A DNA stretch of 64,000 bases from Pseudomonadales bacterium (GCA_024234365.1 JACKOK010000003.1:62001-126000); one strand, 5' to 3'. Positions 45,015 through 53,966 are shown, counted from the first letter of the stretch. Translations and numbers: made by a program. Notes: a model not told the origin generated them from the sequence alone.

Positions 45015-47162
45015 ATGCCAGGCATGACAATAAGTATTACGATTTTGCTTTCACTTTTCGGTTTGGGCGTTGCGTATTTTTATATGCGCCGGGTGATGAG
45101 TGTTCCGTTGAACCTTGGTCTCGAGGGCGAACAGGAAACCCGTCTGAAGTTCATCCACGGTGCGATTGCCCAGGGTGCCATGGCATTTCTGAAGCAGGAG
45201 TACAAATTTCTCGCTATCTTCATGCTCGTCTTTGCCGCCATTATTGCGGTACTGATTGACGACAACCACACTCCCGATACCCGTGAGGGTCTCTATACCG
45301 CAGTCGCCTTCCTCTTTGGCGGGTTGATTTCCATCGCTTCCGGCTACATCGGCATGATGATTGCCACACAGGGCAATGCGCGTACCACGGTCTCTGCCCG
45401 CAATGACATCAGCGATGCTTACAAAGTGGCGCTGAACTCCGGCGCAGTGATGGGTTTTGCACTGGTCAGTCTCGCGGTGCTCGGCCTGGTGCTGGTCTAT
45501 CTGCTGATGAAGGCCTGGGTGCCTGACGATCTGCCCAACTATGTGCTGATGGAAATCATCGCCGGGTTTGGTCTTGGTGGTTCCACCATTGCGCTGTTTG
45601 CCCGTGTGGGCGGTGGTATTTTCACCAAGGCGGCGGACGTGGGTGCCGACCTGGTGGGCAAGGTGGAAAAGGGCATTCCTGAAGATGATCCGCGTAACCC
45701 GGCGGTGATCGCTGACAACGTGGGCGACAACGTGGGTGACGTGGCCGGTATGGGTGCCGACCTGTTCGGTTCCTGTGCGGAATCCACCTGTGCGGCAATG
45801 GTCATCAGTGCGGTTGTCTTCGCCGGCAATATTGACGCGCTGCTCTACCCGATTCTGATCAGCGCCGTGGGTATTCCCATCAGTCTTCTCACGCTGATGT
45901 TTGTATCGGTCAAGAAAGAAGAAGACGTGTCTCCGGCCCTGATGAAGCTGCTGATCATCTCCAGTGCCCTGATGGCCATTGCCATGTTCTTCGTGACCCG
46001 TGCAGTGATCCCCGAGCAGTTTATGCTGCGTGAGGAAACCTACACCGCAATGGGTATCTACTGGTGCTTCTTCTCCGGTCTGGTCGCGGGTCTCGCGGTG
46101 GGGCTGCTGACGGGTTACTACACCTCTGGTGCCTTCAAGCCGGTGCAGGAAGTGGCAAAGTCCTGTGAAACAGGTGCGGCAACCAACATCATCTACGGCC
46201 TGGCACTGGGCTACAAGAGCACCGTGCTGCCCTATATCGCGATCGCGATTGCGATCTTTGTGTCCTGGGAACTGGGGGGCATGTACGGTGTGGCTATCGG
46301 CTCTCTCGGCATGCTGGGAACCCTGGCCATTGCATTGACCATCGATGCCTACGGTCCGGTTGCCGATAACGCCGGTGGCGTTGCCGAGATGGCCGGTCTG
46401 GACAAGGAAGTGCGTCGCCGCACGGATATTCTGGATGCGGCGGGGAATACCACTGCCGCCATCGGCAAGGGCTTTGCCATCGGTGCGGCCATTCTGACCT
46501 CGCTGGCACTGTTTGCGGCCTTCCTCACCAGCGCCGACGGCCTGATGAAGGAACAGTACGGCGAGAGCTACGATCTGCTGGGCAGCATCAACCTGCTTGA
46601 CCCGATTGTGTTTGTGAGCCTGTTCCTCGGTGCAGTACTGCCCTTCCTGTTCACGGCGATGACGATGAAATCTGTGGGCAAGGCCGCGTTCGACATGATC
46701 GAAGAGGTTCGCCGTCAGTTCAATTCCATCCCCGGTCTGATGGAAGGCAAGGCGCAGCCCGATTATGCGCAGTGTGTTGCGATCTCCACGAAAGCAGCGC
46801 TGCGTGAAATGATTGCACCGGGCGTGCTCATCATGGGCACACCGCTGGTGGTGGGTTTCCTGTTCGGCGTGCCGGCGGTAGCGGGTATTCTCGCGGGCTC
46901 TCTGGTTGCTGGCGGGGTACTGGCCATTTCGTCTTCCAACAGTGGCGGCGCGTGGGATAACGCCAAGAAGTTTGTGGAAGCCGGTAACTTTGGTGGAAAA
47001 GGTTCCGAGGTACACAAGGCTGCGGTGGTCGGTGACACCGTGGGGGATCCGCTGAAGGATACCTCTGGCCCCTCTCTGAACATTCTGATCAAACTCTCTG
47101 CGATTCTGTCGCTGGTGTTTGCGCCGTTCTTTGTTCAGTACGGTGGGGTGCTGTTGGGTTAA
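45015..47162 (+). CDS. hppA: membrane-bound ion-pumping pyrophosphatase
   Basis: 715 residues, ~16 membrane segments. Uses PPi hydrolysis to pump H+ or Na+. PPi/Mg loop DVGADLVGKVEKGIPEDDPRNPA and DNVGDNVGD near residue 235, and conserved C-terminal GDTVGDPLKDTSGPSLN. GNTTAA (A at 481) is the signature of K+-dependent enzymes; K+-independent ones have Lys there. H+ versus Na+ cannot be decided here. ATG 45015 follows GAGGGGA; longer starts lack a site. Single-gene unit with its own terminator. Confidence 0.94.
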   Translation: MPGMTISITILLSLFGLGVAYFYMRRVMSVPLNLGLEGEQETRLKFIHGAIAQGAMAFLKQEYKFLAIFMLVFAAIIAVLIDDNHTPDTREGLYTAVAFLFGGLISIASGYIGMMIATQGNARTTVSARNDISDAYKVALNSGAVMGFALVSLAVLGLVLVYLLMKAWVPDDLPNYVLMEIIAGFGLGGSTIALFARVGGGIFTKAADVGADLVGKVEKGIPEDDPRNPAVIADNVGDNVGDVAGMGADLFGSCAESTCAAMVISAVVFAGNIDALLYPILISAVGIPISLLTLMFVSVKKEEDVSPALMKLLIISSALMAIAMFFVTRAVIPEQFMLREETYTAMGIYWCFFSGLVAGLAVGLLTGYYTSGAFKPVQEVAKSCETGAATNIIYGLALGYKSTVLPYIAIAIAIFVSWELGGMYGVAIGSLGMLGTLAIALTIDAYGPVADNAGGVAEMAGLDKEVRRRTDILDAAGNTTAAIGKGFAIGAAILTSLALFAAFLTSADGLMKEQYGESYDLLGSINLLDPIVFVSLFLGAVLPFLFTAMTMKSVGKAAFDMIEEVRRQFNSIPGLMEGKAQPDYAQCVAISTKAALREMIAPGVLIMGTPLVVGFLFGVPAVAGILAGSLVAGGVLAISSSNSGGAWDNAKKFVEAGNFGGKGSEVHKAAVVGDTVGDPLKDTSGPSLNILIKLSAILSLVFAPFFVQYGGVLLG

Positions 47163-47182
47163 TCTGTGCAACACATTCGCTT

Positions 47183-47213
47183 AAAAAAGGGTCGCATTGC
47201 GGCCCTTTTTTTT
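47183..47213 (+). terminator. intrinsic terminator of hppA
   Basis: Stem AGGGTCGC / GCGGCCCT (47188-47195 with 47199-47206, one T-G pair), loop ATT, followed by eight T. An A run on the other side may let it act in both directions. Confidence 0.9.
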
Positions 47214-47241
47214 GTTTTCCTGGTCCATAACTCTGTTTTTC

Positions 47242-47360
47242 GAGCCGGAGGGAGGAGACAAGGTGACGGAGACGCCAAAAGGCGTACATCCTTGTACAGG
47301 CTCGGCGTGCGCCATCCATGGCGCCCGACGCTCCGTCACCTTGTCTCCTCCCTCCGGCTC
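47242..47360. repeat. large hairpin element A (perfect 30-bp arms around a conserved core)
   Basis: Arms 47242-47271 and 47331-47360 are perfect reverse complements (30 of 30). The ~59-bp interior contains GTAC-N6-GTAC and a nested palindrome GCGCCATCCATGGCGC. The interior, with a few bases of the arms, matches the interior of element B in inverted orientation, while the outer arm sequence does not. No coding function seen. Confidence 0.85.
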
Positions 47361-47474
47361 TCGTCTGACGAGAGGCAATATTCTGTAGCGTTGTTCTCGA
47401 TACGGGAGTTGAACATTTAATCTTCGTTGAAAATTTGAAGAACTTTTCTGCAGTATGACGAATGGCGTTATGCA

Positions 47475-47593
47475 GCGTTGGGGAGCGGTAGTTGCGGGCA
47501 GGAGCGTCGCGCACCAGGGAGGGTGTGCGCCGAGCCTGTACAAGGATGTACGCTTTTTGGCGTCTCCGGCCCGCAACTACCGCTCCCCAATGC
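47475..47593. repeat. large hairpin element B (same core inverted, different arms)
   Basis: Arms 47475-47499 and 47569-47593 pair over 25 bp with one G-T position; 22 bp (47478-47499 with 47569-47590) are perfect. The 69-bp interior is a diverged inverted copy of element A's core (shared GTACATCCTTGTACAGGCTC). The arm sequence is unrelated to that of A. Both elements lie between hppA and a secreted-protein gene. Confidence 0.85.
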
Positions 47594-47596
47594 GGG

Positions 47597-47674
47597 AACA
47601 AAGCCCCAGAACAAAGCCCCAGAACAAAGCCCCAGAACAAAGCCCCAGAACAAAGCCCCAGAACAAAGCCCCAG
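47597..47674. repeat. tandem repeat, six perfect 13-bp units
   Basis: AACAAAGCCCCAG occurs six times head to tail without mismatch, followed by a partial AACAAA. It starts four bases after hairpin element B and ends ~33 bp before the stop of the minus-strand gene at 47708. Perfect identity suggests recent expansion or slippage. Thirteen is not a multiple of three, so a coding role is unlikely. Confidence 0.95.
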
Positions 47675-47707
47675 AACAAAATCAAAAGAAGGAGAGACAG
47701 GAGAGGA

Positions 47708-48250
47708 TCAGTTGGTGTACTGACGTTCGAAGTGATACATGACCCATTCGCTGTGGTCGTTCTGCTCCTGGGTCTCGGTGTCGAGCCAGCTCACATGCAC
47801 CGTGCGCACACACTGATAGATGCGGAAGGAGTCCGAATCCTCGATGATCAGGCCGCGCACGGAAGGATTCAGCGTGTAGTTGGAGACCTCCACCAGTTTC
47901 CAGTCTTCCGCCATCGTGCGGGAAATACATTCGCTGCCGAACAGAAGATTGAGGTAGTCAATTTCCTTTTCCGCCCATGCGCCTGCCGGCACCTCGATGT
48001 TCAGTGACAAGCGTGTCTGAATGGAGGGATCATCCTCGTCCTGAAACAGCACGGACTGCAGGACGACATCGTGCTCACTCTGATTCTGTGCCACGATTCT
48101 CAGCCCTGCATTGCTGCTGACATTCCAGGCACTGGAGTAGATCGCATACTTGATGAGGTAGTCTTCATCGCTTCCGGGAGCCGTGATCTGCTGTGACAGG
48201 GCGGCCTGCGACACACTCAGGAGAAGAAGGGCTATTGACGCCTTTAACAT
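47708..48250 (-). CDS. secreted protein, unknown function
   Basis: 180 residues with a signal peptide (ASIALLLLSVSQAALSQ). The mature part is beta-rich with segments YLIKYAIYSSAWNVSSNAGL and LSLNIEVPAGAWAEKEIDY, three Cys and many acidic residues. ATG 48250 was preferred to an in-frame start six codons upstream. No family recognised. Its 3' side abuts the tandem repeat. Confidence 0.68.
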   Translation of the reverse strand: MLKASIALLLLSVSQAALSQQITAPGSDEDYLIKYAIYSSAWNVSSNAGLRIVAQNQSEHDVVLQSVLFQDEDDPSIQTRLSLNIEVPAGAWAEKEIDYLNLLFGSECISRTMAEDWKLVEVSNYTLNPSVRGLIIEDSDSFRIYQCVRTVHVSWLDTETQEQNDHSEWVMYHFERQYTN

Positions 48251-48451
48251 GGTGAACTTGTCCCTCAAGCCACGATCAATGTGGCCACTCTAGCGAAAAA
48301 CCCCTGAAGGTTAGCTTAAGCGATGGGAGATTGCCACGGACGTATTGTCGCAGAATGTGTTGAATCGCCACAGAAAGTCGCTTGTGGCTGTGCTTGTTCC
48401 CCGCCGCATCTTCGTTGGATAATGCCCGGGTTATCAGTAAGGGGGCGGAAA

Positions 48452-49273
48452 GTGGAGCAACTGCAGGGAGTTCGACACATCATCTGTGTGGCATCGGGTA
48501 AGGGCGGCGTTGGTAAATCCACCACTGCGGTGAACCTGGCCTTGGCCCTGCATCGGCGTGGCAAGCGTGTAGGGCTTCTGGATGCCGATGTCTATGGCCC
48601 CAGCCTGCCTCTGATGCTGGGGGTCAGGCCGGGCGTGCGTCCCCGGATTATCGACAATAAATACATGGAGCCCATCCGCGCTCATGGTATCGAATCCAAC
48701 TCCATGGGCTATCTGGTCAGCCCCGAAACCCCGATGGTATGGCGTGCGCCCATGATTGTCGGCGCCTTCAAACAGATTCTGCAGGATACCCGCTGGTCCG
48801 ACCTGGACTATCTGATTGTCGACATGCCACCGGGCACCGGTGATATTCAATTGAGTCTCTCCCAGTCCGTGCCGGTCAGTGGTGCCGTGATTGTGACCAC
48901 GCCGCAGGACGTGGCCCTGCTGGATGCGCGCAAGGGCATCGAAATGTTCCGCAAGGTCAAGGTGCCCCTGCTGGGGGTGGTGGAGAATATGGGCGTGCAC
49001 ATCTGCTCGAACTGCGGGCACGCCGAGGCAATCTTCGGAAGTGGTGGCGGGCAGCAGTTGTCCGAAGACTATGGCATCGATGTCATTGGCTCGCTGCCGC
49101 TGGATCTTTCCATTCGCGAGCACACCGACAGCGGCCATCCTATCGTCGTGGCACAGCCGGATAGCCCGGTTGCCCAAGCCTATCTTGAGCTGGCCGATCA
49201 GGTGATGGTACGCGTTGACCAGGTGGCGCACAGTGCGGCTGCCGCTCCCGTCATTCAGATGAGTGACGACTGA
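48452..49273 (+). CDS. apbC: Mrp/ApbC-type Fe-S cluster carrier ATPase (short form)
   Basis: 273 residues. P-loop ATPase of the MinD/Mrp group with deviant Walker A GKGGVGKS at 16-23, DADVYGPSLPLMLG, DMPPGTGD and a C-terminal CSNC motif that can bind a bridging Fe-S cluster. GTG 48452 follows AAGGGGG. The usual proteobacterial form has an extra ~80-90-residue N-terminal MIP18-like domain, absent here. The open frame extends only 43 codons upstream, with no such domain. Confidence 0.88.
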   Translation: MEQLQGVRHIICVASGKGGVGKSTTAVNLALALHRRGKRVGLLDADVYGPSLPLMLGVRPGVRPRIIDNKYMEPIRAHGIESNSMGYLVSPETPMVWRAPMIVGAFKQILQDTRWSDLDYLIVDMPPGTGDIQLSLSQSVPVSGAVIVTTPQDVALLDARKGIEMFRKVKVPLLGVVENMGVHICSNCGHAEAIFGSGGGQQLSEDYGIDVIGSLPLDLSIREHTDSGHPIVVAQPDSPVAQAYLELADQVMVRVDQVAHSAAAAPVIQMSDD

Positions 49274-49309
49274 CCCGTTAATACACAATAAAAGAGAGGA
49301 ACCCAGCCC

Positions 49310-50971
49310 GTGGATGCAATCAATGCCTTGCTCGTTCAAATGGATGGAATGCTGGCGGGTTCCGCCTGGTTTCCCTATCTGCTGCTGTTTACGGGCTTGT
49401 TTTTCACGCTCTATCTCAAATTTCCCCAGATACGTTTTTTCCGCCATGCGCTGCGGGTGGTCAGCGGCAAGCTGGACCGTGAAGGGGCTCCGGGGGATAC
49501 CAGCCACTTTCAGGCGCTGTCCACGGCGCTGGCGGGAACTATCGGCACCGGCAACATCGGCGGGGTGGCCTTCGCCCTTTTCCTGGGCGGCCCGGCGGCG
49601 CTGTTCTGGATGTGGACGACGGCCTTTCTCGGCATGACCACCAAGTTCGTGGAAGTCACTCTGTCGCACAAATACCGTGTGAAAACAGAGGACGGTTCGA
49701 TGGCGGGAGGGCCCATGTACTACATGGAAAACGCGCTCAAGTCCCGCCCTCTGGCGATTCTGTTTTCCATTGCGGCGGTGCTGACCTGTTTTGGTATTGG
49801 CAATTTCCCGCAGATCAACAGCATTGCCTCCGGCCTGCGTGACTCCTTTGGCATCAGCCCCGTGACCTCTGGCGCCGTGTTGACGGTTTTGCTGGCCCTG
49901 GTGGTGGTAGGGGGGATCAAGCGCATCGCCCAGGTCGCGTCGAAGCTGGTACCGATCATGTCGCTGATTTATGTGCTCGGTGCACTCGCGGTCATTATCC
50001 CCAATATCGGCAATGTCGGCCCGGCCTTTGTCTCCATTTTCGCGGATGTTTTCACCGGCTCTGCGGCAACCGGCGGTTTTCTGGGGGCAACGATTGCCTA
50101 TGCCTTCAACCGCGGCGTAAACCGCGGGCTGTTCTCCAATGAAGCGGGTCTGGGGTCTTCGTCCATTGCGCATTCCGCCGCACGCACCGATGAGCCAGCC
50201 GATGAGGGCATGGTGTCTCTGCTCGAACCCTTCATCGACACCATCGTGATCTGTACGCTGACCGGCCTGGTCATCCTGGCTTCCGGCGTGTGGAGCGACA
50301 AGCACGAGAATGTATTTGCCCGCGCGGATATTGCGATCGTGGCTGGCGTTTATGACGACCGTGAACTGAGTGACCGCGAGGCACTGTTCCATTATCTGAG
50401 CAATGGCGCCTCGGATGTGCAGGCCTTCAGCGGTGATATGGAGCTGGTGGACGGGCGTGTTCGCAATACGCAGGACTTCACCTTGCTGCATGCCCGTTCG
50501 GTAGCGGAGGACATGCGCTTTAGTGTTGCCGGTGAGCCGGCGCAGGGGCGTTTTCATGTGACAGATGGCAAGCCGGACGATTTGACTCTGCAGATCGAGG
50601 GGCGCTCCCTGATTCACTCAGTGCCTTTGACGGCCAAGGCCTTTACCCGGGGCTGGCTCGGGGATGCCGGGCAGTATATTGTCTCGATTGGCTTGCTGTT
50701 GTTTGCCTTTTCCACGGCAATTGCCTGGTCCTATTACGGCGACCGTGCCATTACCTATCTGTTCGGGCACGCGGGTGTTCTGCCTTTCCGCCTGGTCTAT
50801 ATCGCCGGCTTCTTTCTGGCGGCACAGGCCGATACCACGTTGATCTGGAACCTCTCGGCGGTGACGCTGTTCTTCATGGCCATGCCGAACCTGATCGGCA
50901 TTCTGCTGCTGCGCAAGGACATGAAGGCCACCACCGAGGATTACTGGAAACGCGTGAAATCGCGCTCATGA
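49310..50971 (+). CDS. alanine/glycine:cation symporter (AGCS) with central insertion
   Basis: 553 residues. AGCS signature GTGNIGGVAFALFLGGPAALFWMW near residue 80, plus NRGVNRGLFSNEAGLGSS. Most family members have ~450-480 residues. Here ~110 mostly polar residues (about 335-445, starting DKHENVFARADIAIV) sit between TGLVILASGVW and the final AGQYIVSIGLLLFAFSTAIAWSYYGDR segment. The insert probably forms a soluble domain. GTG start with GAGAGG upstream. Its end overlaps the convergent SSS symporter gene by 6 bp. Confidence 0.87.
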   Translation: MDAINALLVQMDGMLAGSAWFPYLLLFTGLFFTLYLKFPQIRFFRHALRVVSGKLDREGAPGDTSHFQALSTALAGTIGTGNIGGVAFALFLGGPAALFWMWTTAFLGMTTKFVEVTLSHKYRVKTEDGSMAGGPMYYMENALKSRPLAILFSIAAVLTCFGIGNFPQINSIASGLRDSFGISPVTSGAVLTVLLALVVVGGIKRIAQVASKLVPIMSLIYVLGALAVIIPNIGNVGPAFVSIFADVFTGSAATGGFLGATIAYAFNRGVNRGLFSNEAGLGSSSIAHSAARTDEPADEGMVSLLEPFIDTIVICTLTGLVILASGVWSDKHENVFARADIAIVAGVYDDRELSDREALFHYLSNGASDVQAFSGDMELVDGRVRNTQDFTLLHARSVAEDMRFSVAGEPAQGRFHVTDGKPDDLTLQIEGRSLIHSVPLTAKAFTRGWLGDAGQYIVSIGLLLFAFSTAIAWSYYGDRAITYLFGHAGVLPFRLVYIAGFFLAAQADTTLIWNLSAVTLFFMAMPNLIGILLLRKDMKATTEDYWKRVKSRS

Positions 50972-52657
50972 ACCGTGCAGGTGCTCTCCGGGCAAGCGGA
51001 TATTGCGCACAATGGTCTGCACTTCCTGCGGGGGCTCTGCCGTCATCCGGCATACGCTCAATGCCACCACGAGATTGAGCAGGGTGCCGAGGGTGCCAAT
51101 GCCCTCCGGTGAAATGCCAAACCACCAGTGCTCGGCATTGCTCATGGCCGGATTGATGAATTTGAAATAAATGATATAGGCCGCTGTGAAGCAGAAGCCT
51201 GTCAGCATCCCGGCCACCGCTCCCTGGCGATTCATGCGGCTGTAGAAAATGCCCAGCACGATCGCCGGGAAGAAGGACGCCGCCGCCAGCCCGAAGGCAA
51301 AGGCCACGACCTCCGCCACGAAGCCGGGCGGGTTGATGCCGAAATAACCTGCAATCAGCACGGCGACAAAGATCGCCCCCCGCGCATAGAGCAATTCCTG
51401 TTTCTCGGTGATATCCGGGGCGAGGCAGCGCTTCAGCAGATCGTGCGAAATCGAGGTGGAGATCACCAGCAGCAGCCCCGCTGCCGTGGACAGGGCCGCT
51501 GCCAGCGCACCTGCCGCCACCAGCGCCACTACCCAGCCGGGCAGGTTGGCAATCTCCGGGTTGGCCAGCACCATGATGTCTCGGTTGACCGTCAGCTCAT
51601 TGCGCTGCGGATCGCCAACATACTGAATGCGTCCATCCCCGTTCTTGTCGTCGAAGGAGATCAGACGGGTACGCTCCCAGGTGGAGAACCAGGCCGGCAT
51701 GGAGGCGTATTCGGCATCGTTGACGGTGTTCATCAGATTGGTTTTGGAGAAGGCGGCGATCGCCGGTGCGGTGGTGTACAGAATAGCGATAAAGACCAGG
51801 GCAAAACCCGCAGAACGACGCGCATCGCGCACACTGGGAACCGTGAAGAAACGGATGATGACATGGGGTAGCCCGGCCGTGCCGAACATCAGGGCTGCCG
51901 TGATGAAGAACACGTCCTGGGTGCTTTTCTGGCCTGCCGTGTAGGTGCCGAAGCCCAGCTCCTCGCTGATGCCGTCGAGACGATCGAGCAGATAGCCGCC
52001 ACCGAATTCCGGAGTGAGTTCGGAGCCGAAACCGAGTTGGGGAATCGGGTTGCCCGTCATCAGCATGGAAATAAAGATGGCGGGCACCATATAGGCAAAG
52101 ATGAGGACGCAGTACTGTGCGACCTGGGTGTAGGTAACGCCCTTCATCCCTCCGAGAACGGCATAGAAAAACACAATGGCCATGCCGATCACCACGCCGG
52201 TGGTGATGTCCACCTCCAGAAAGCGCGAGAAAACGATACCGGCCCCCTGCATCTGCCCACACACATACACGAAGGACACGATGATGGCGCAGAACACGGC
52301 GACCAGCCGTGCGCTCTGGGAATAGTAGCGGTCACCAATAAAGGCCGGTACGGTGAACTTGCCGAACTTGCGCAGATAGGGCGCAAGCATCAGGGCCAGC
52401 AGCACATAGCCCCCGGTCCAGCCCATCAGATAATAGGTGCCGTCACGCCCCAGAAAGGAGATCAGACCCGCCATGGATATGAAGGAGGCCGCGGACATCC
52501 AGTCGGCGGCGGTGGCCATGCCATTGGTCATGGGGTGTACGCCACCGCCAGCAACATAGAAATCGTGTGTGGAACCGGCCTTGGACCAGATCGCGATGGC
52601 GATATACAGGCCGAAGGACATGAAGATGAACAGGTAGGTCCAGATCTGCACACTCAT
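50966..52657 (-). CDS. sodium:solute symporter, VC_2705/ActP-like
   Basis: 563 residues of the SSS (SLC5) family, ~13 membrane segments. Typical: STHDFYVAGGGVHPMTNGMATAADWMSAASFIS (read in pieces) and GALAAALSTAAGLLLVISTSISHDL. A loop contains DDKNGDGRIQYVGD, which looks like a calcium loop. Works with the DUF4212 small subunit encoded just upstream (4-bp overlap). The family includes acetate/short-chain organic-acid carriers; with acs in the genome, acetate is possible but unproven. Confidence 0.9.
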   Translation of the reverse strand: MSVQIWTYLFIFMSFGLYIAIAIWSKAGSTHDFYVAGGGVHPMTNGMATAADWMSAASFISMAGLISFLGRDGTYYLMGWTGGYVLLALMLAPYLRKFGKFTVPAFIGDRYYSQSARLVAVFCAIIVSFVYVCGQMQGAGIVFSRFLEVDITTGVVIGMAIVFFYAVLGGMKGVTYTQVAQYCVLIFAYMVPAIFISMLMTGNPIPQLGFGSELTPEFGGGYLLDRLDGISEELGFGTYTAGQKSTQDVFFITAALMFGTAGLPHVIIRFFTVPSVRDARRSAGFALVFIAILYTTAPAIAAFSKTNLMNTVNDAEYASMPAWFSTWERTRLISFDDKNGDGRIQYVGDPQRNELTVNRDIMVLANPEIANLPGWVVALVAAGALAAALSTAAGLLLVISTSISHDLLKRCLAPDITEKQELLYARGAIFVAVLIAGYFGINPPGFVAEVVAFAFGLAAASFFPAIVLGIFYSRMNRQGAVAGMLTGFCFTAAYIIYFKFINPAMSNAEHWWFGISPEGIGTLGTLLNLVVALSVCRMTAEPPQEVQTIVRNIRLPGEHLHGS

Positions 52658-52968
52658 GCCTGATCCTCCTGGTCCGGATTTGTACTGTCGTCACGGCTGG
52701 GCTGTGAAGAGGCGCGATGGTCCAGATCAAACTTGCGGTCCAGTTTGTCCATCTGACGGATATACACATAGATCAGGACAATGAATCCATAGATCGACCC
52801 CTGTTGGGCCATCCAGAATCCCAGTTTGAAACCGCCGATGCGGAACTGATCGAGAAAATCCGCCAGCAGAATGCCGCAGACAAAGGAGATGAAAAACCAG
52901 ACAAGCAAAAGTGTCAGGACAATTCTGACGTTCGCACGCCAGTAGGCGTGGGCATTCTTGTCAGACAT
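52654..52968 (-). CDS. DUF4212 small subunit of SSS symporter
   Basis: 104 residues with two membrane helices (VLTLLLVWFFISFVCGILLA and IYGFIVLIYVYIRQM) and a polar C-terminus. DUF4212 proteins are regularly encoded directly before VC_2705-type symporters, as here with a 4-bp overlap. Confidence 0.88.
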   Translation of the reverse strand: MSDKNAHAYWRANVRIVLTLLLVWFFISFVCGILLADFLDQFRIGGFKLGFWMAQQGSIYGFIVLIYVYIRQMDKLDRKFDLDHRASSQPSRDDSTNPDQEDQA

Positions 52969-53149
52969 GGGGCGCCTCTCTTTTTATTTGTTTTAATGCA
53001 TTGATTATTATGGTTATTTTTTAGCAATTTGCGCTTTTGTGCGCTGATCTTAGCACTAAAACACCGGGCAGGTATACGCTGGCGCGGGGGCCTGCCGGGA
53101 AGCGTCCCTTCATCCTGACTGCGTTCAGGGCTGGGACAAACCCTGGGGC

Positions 53150-53656
53150 TTACTCGATGTATTCCTTGATGTAGTTCAGCAGTCGGCGGCGGTGGGTGCG
53201 CGCGCTTTCCTCGTTTTCCCTGTTGTGATTGCGCAGGATCTGGCGAATGGCCTGGCGTTCTGCAAGGGGCCAGGTGTCCACAAAAGCGTTGATGTCGTCC
53301 TCTGAGCCTTCGAGCAGGCGTGCGGCCCATTGTTCGATCAGTTGTGCCCGCCGTACTTCGGCGCGATCCGGTGTGCGCATGCGATCCAGTTCCTGCTGGA
53401 TGGACTCATGGTCGACATCACGCATCAGGCGCCCGATAAACTGCAACTGGCGTCTGCGGGCCTCGTGCTTGTTGGGCAGGCGCAGAAATTCCGCAATCGC
53501 GGCACGCAACTCATTGCTCAGGGGCAGCTTGTCGAGCTGCTTCTTGCTCAGGGTGGTCAGTTCCTCTCCCAGTTTCTGTACGCCAATCATGTCGCGTTTG
53601 CGCTGCGATTTGCTGGGGGGGAGTTGTGACCAGTCAATGTCGTTCTGTTCAGTCAT
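53150..53656 (-). CDS. darP: ribosome-associated DUF615 protein (DarP/YjgA)
   Basis: 168 residues, highly charged. Blocks SKSQRKRDM, LPLSNELRAAIAEFLRL, KHEARRRQLQFIGRLMRD and NRENEESARTHRRRLLNYIKE identify the YjgA/DarP family, a 50S assembly factor. ATG 53656; an upstream extension is unlikely. It lies next to the npr-rapZ-ptsN group. Confidence 0.94.
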   Translation of the reverse strand: MTEQNDIDWSQLPPSKSQRKRDMIGVQKLGEELTTLSKKQLDKLPLSNELRAAIAEFLRLPNKHEARRRQLQFIGRLMRDVDHESIQQELDRMRTPDRAEVRRAQLIEQWAARLLEGSEDDINAFVDTWPLAERQAIRQILRNHNRENEESARTHRRRLLNYIKEYIE

Positions 53657-53699
53657 GGCTGTCTCAAATATTGGAAGAGGGGCGAGGAAGCCTGGTGGC

Positions 53700-53966
53700 T
53701 TATTCGCTTTCATCGAAACGGTTATTGACCAGTTCGGTGATGGCGGCCAGGGCATCGGCCTCATCAGGCCCGTCGATCAGCACATTGAGAACCGTCCCTT
53801 TGCTTGCGGCCAGCATCATCAGTGAAAGAATGCTCTTGCCATCGACCATTTTGTCCTGCCCGACCTTGATCTGGCTGGTGAATGTGGAGCTGACGGAGAC
53901 CATGCGTGCCGCTGCACGTGCATGCAGCCCCGCCTTATTGCAGATTGTGACAGTGGATTTGATCAT
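53700..53966 (-). CDS. ptsO: NPr, nitrogen-PTS phosphocarrier
   Basis: 88 residues of HPr type with phospho-His H15 in KAGLHARAAARMV and the Ser-region KSILSLMML. Relays phosphate in the nitrogen-PTS. The start overlaps the rapZ stop by 4 bp. EIIA-Ntr (ptsN) is two genes upstream; EI-Ntr (ptsP) is not in the window. Confidence 0.94.
   Translation of the reverse strand: MIKSTVTICNKAGLHARAAARMVSVSSTFTSQIKVGQDKMVDGKSILSLMMLAASKGTVLNVLIDGPDEADALAAITELVNNRFDESE

Larger units (their letters stand above)
47163..47707. other. 545-bp repeat-rich intergenic region
   Basis: Holds the hppA terminator, two hairpin elements and the 13-bp repeat. No convincing gene: the open frames here are created by the repeats themselves. 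The piece between the elements (47361-47474) shows nothing I can name. Confidence 0.7.

Noticed and set aside
45051..47174. 707-codon open frame antisense to hppA
   Set aside because: His/Arg/Gln-rich shadow of hppA with no plausible start region.
47242..47593. Hairpin elements as CRISPR or a phage attachment site
   Set aside because: Only two copies, inverted, with no spacer periodicity, cas gene, integrase or tRNA nearby.
47089..47685. Open frames through the hairpin elements and the 13-bp repeat
   Set aside because: They are produced by the repeats (the same phrase appears in several frames and both strands); no start or conserved domain.
48434..50617. 727-codon open frame antisense to apbC and the AGCS gene
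   Set aside because: Covers two well-supported genes on the other strand; composition is typical of a shadow frame.
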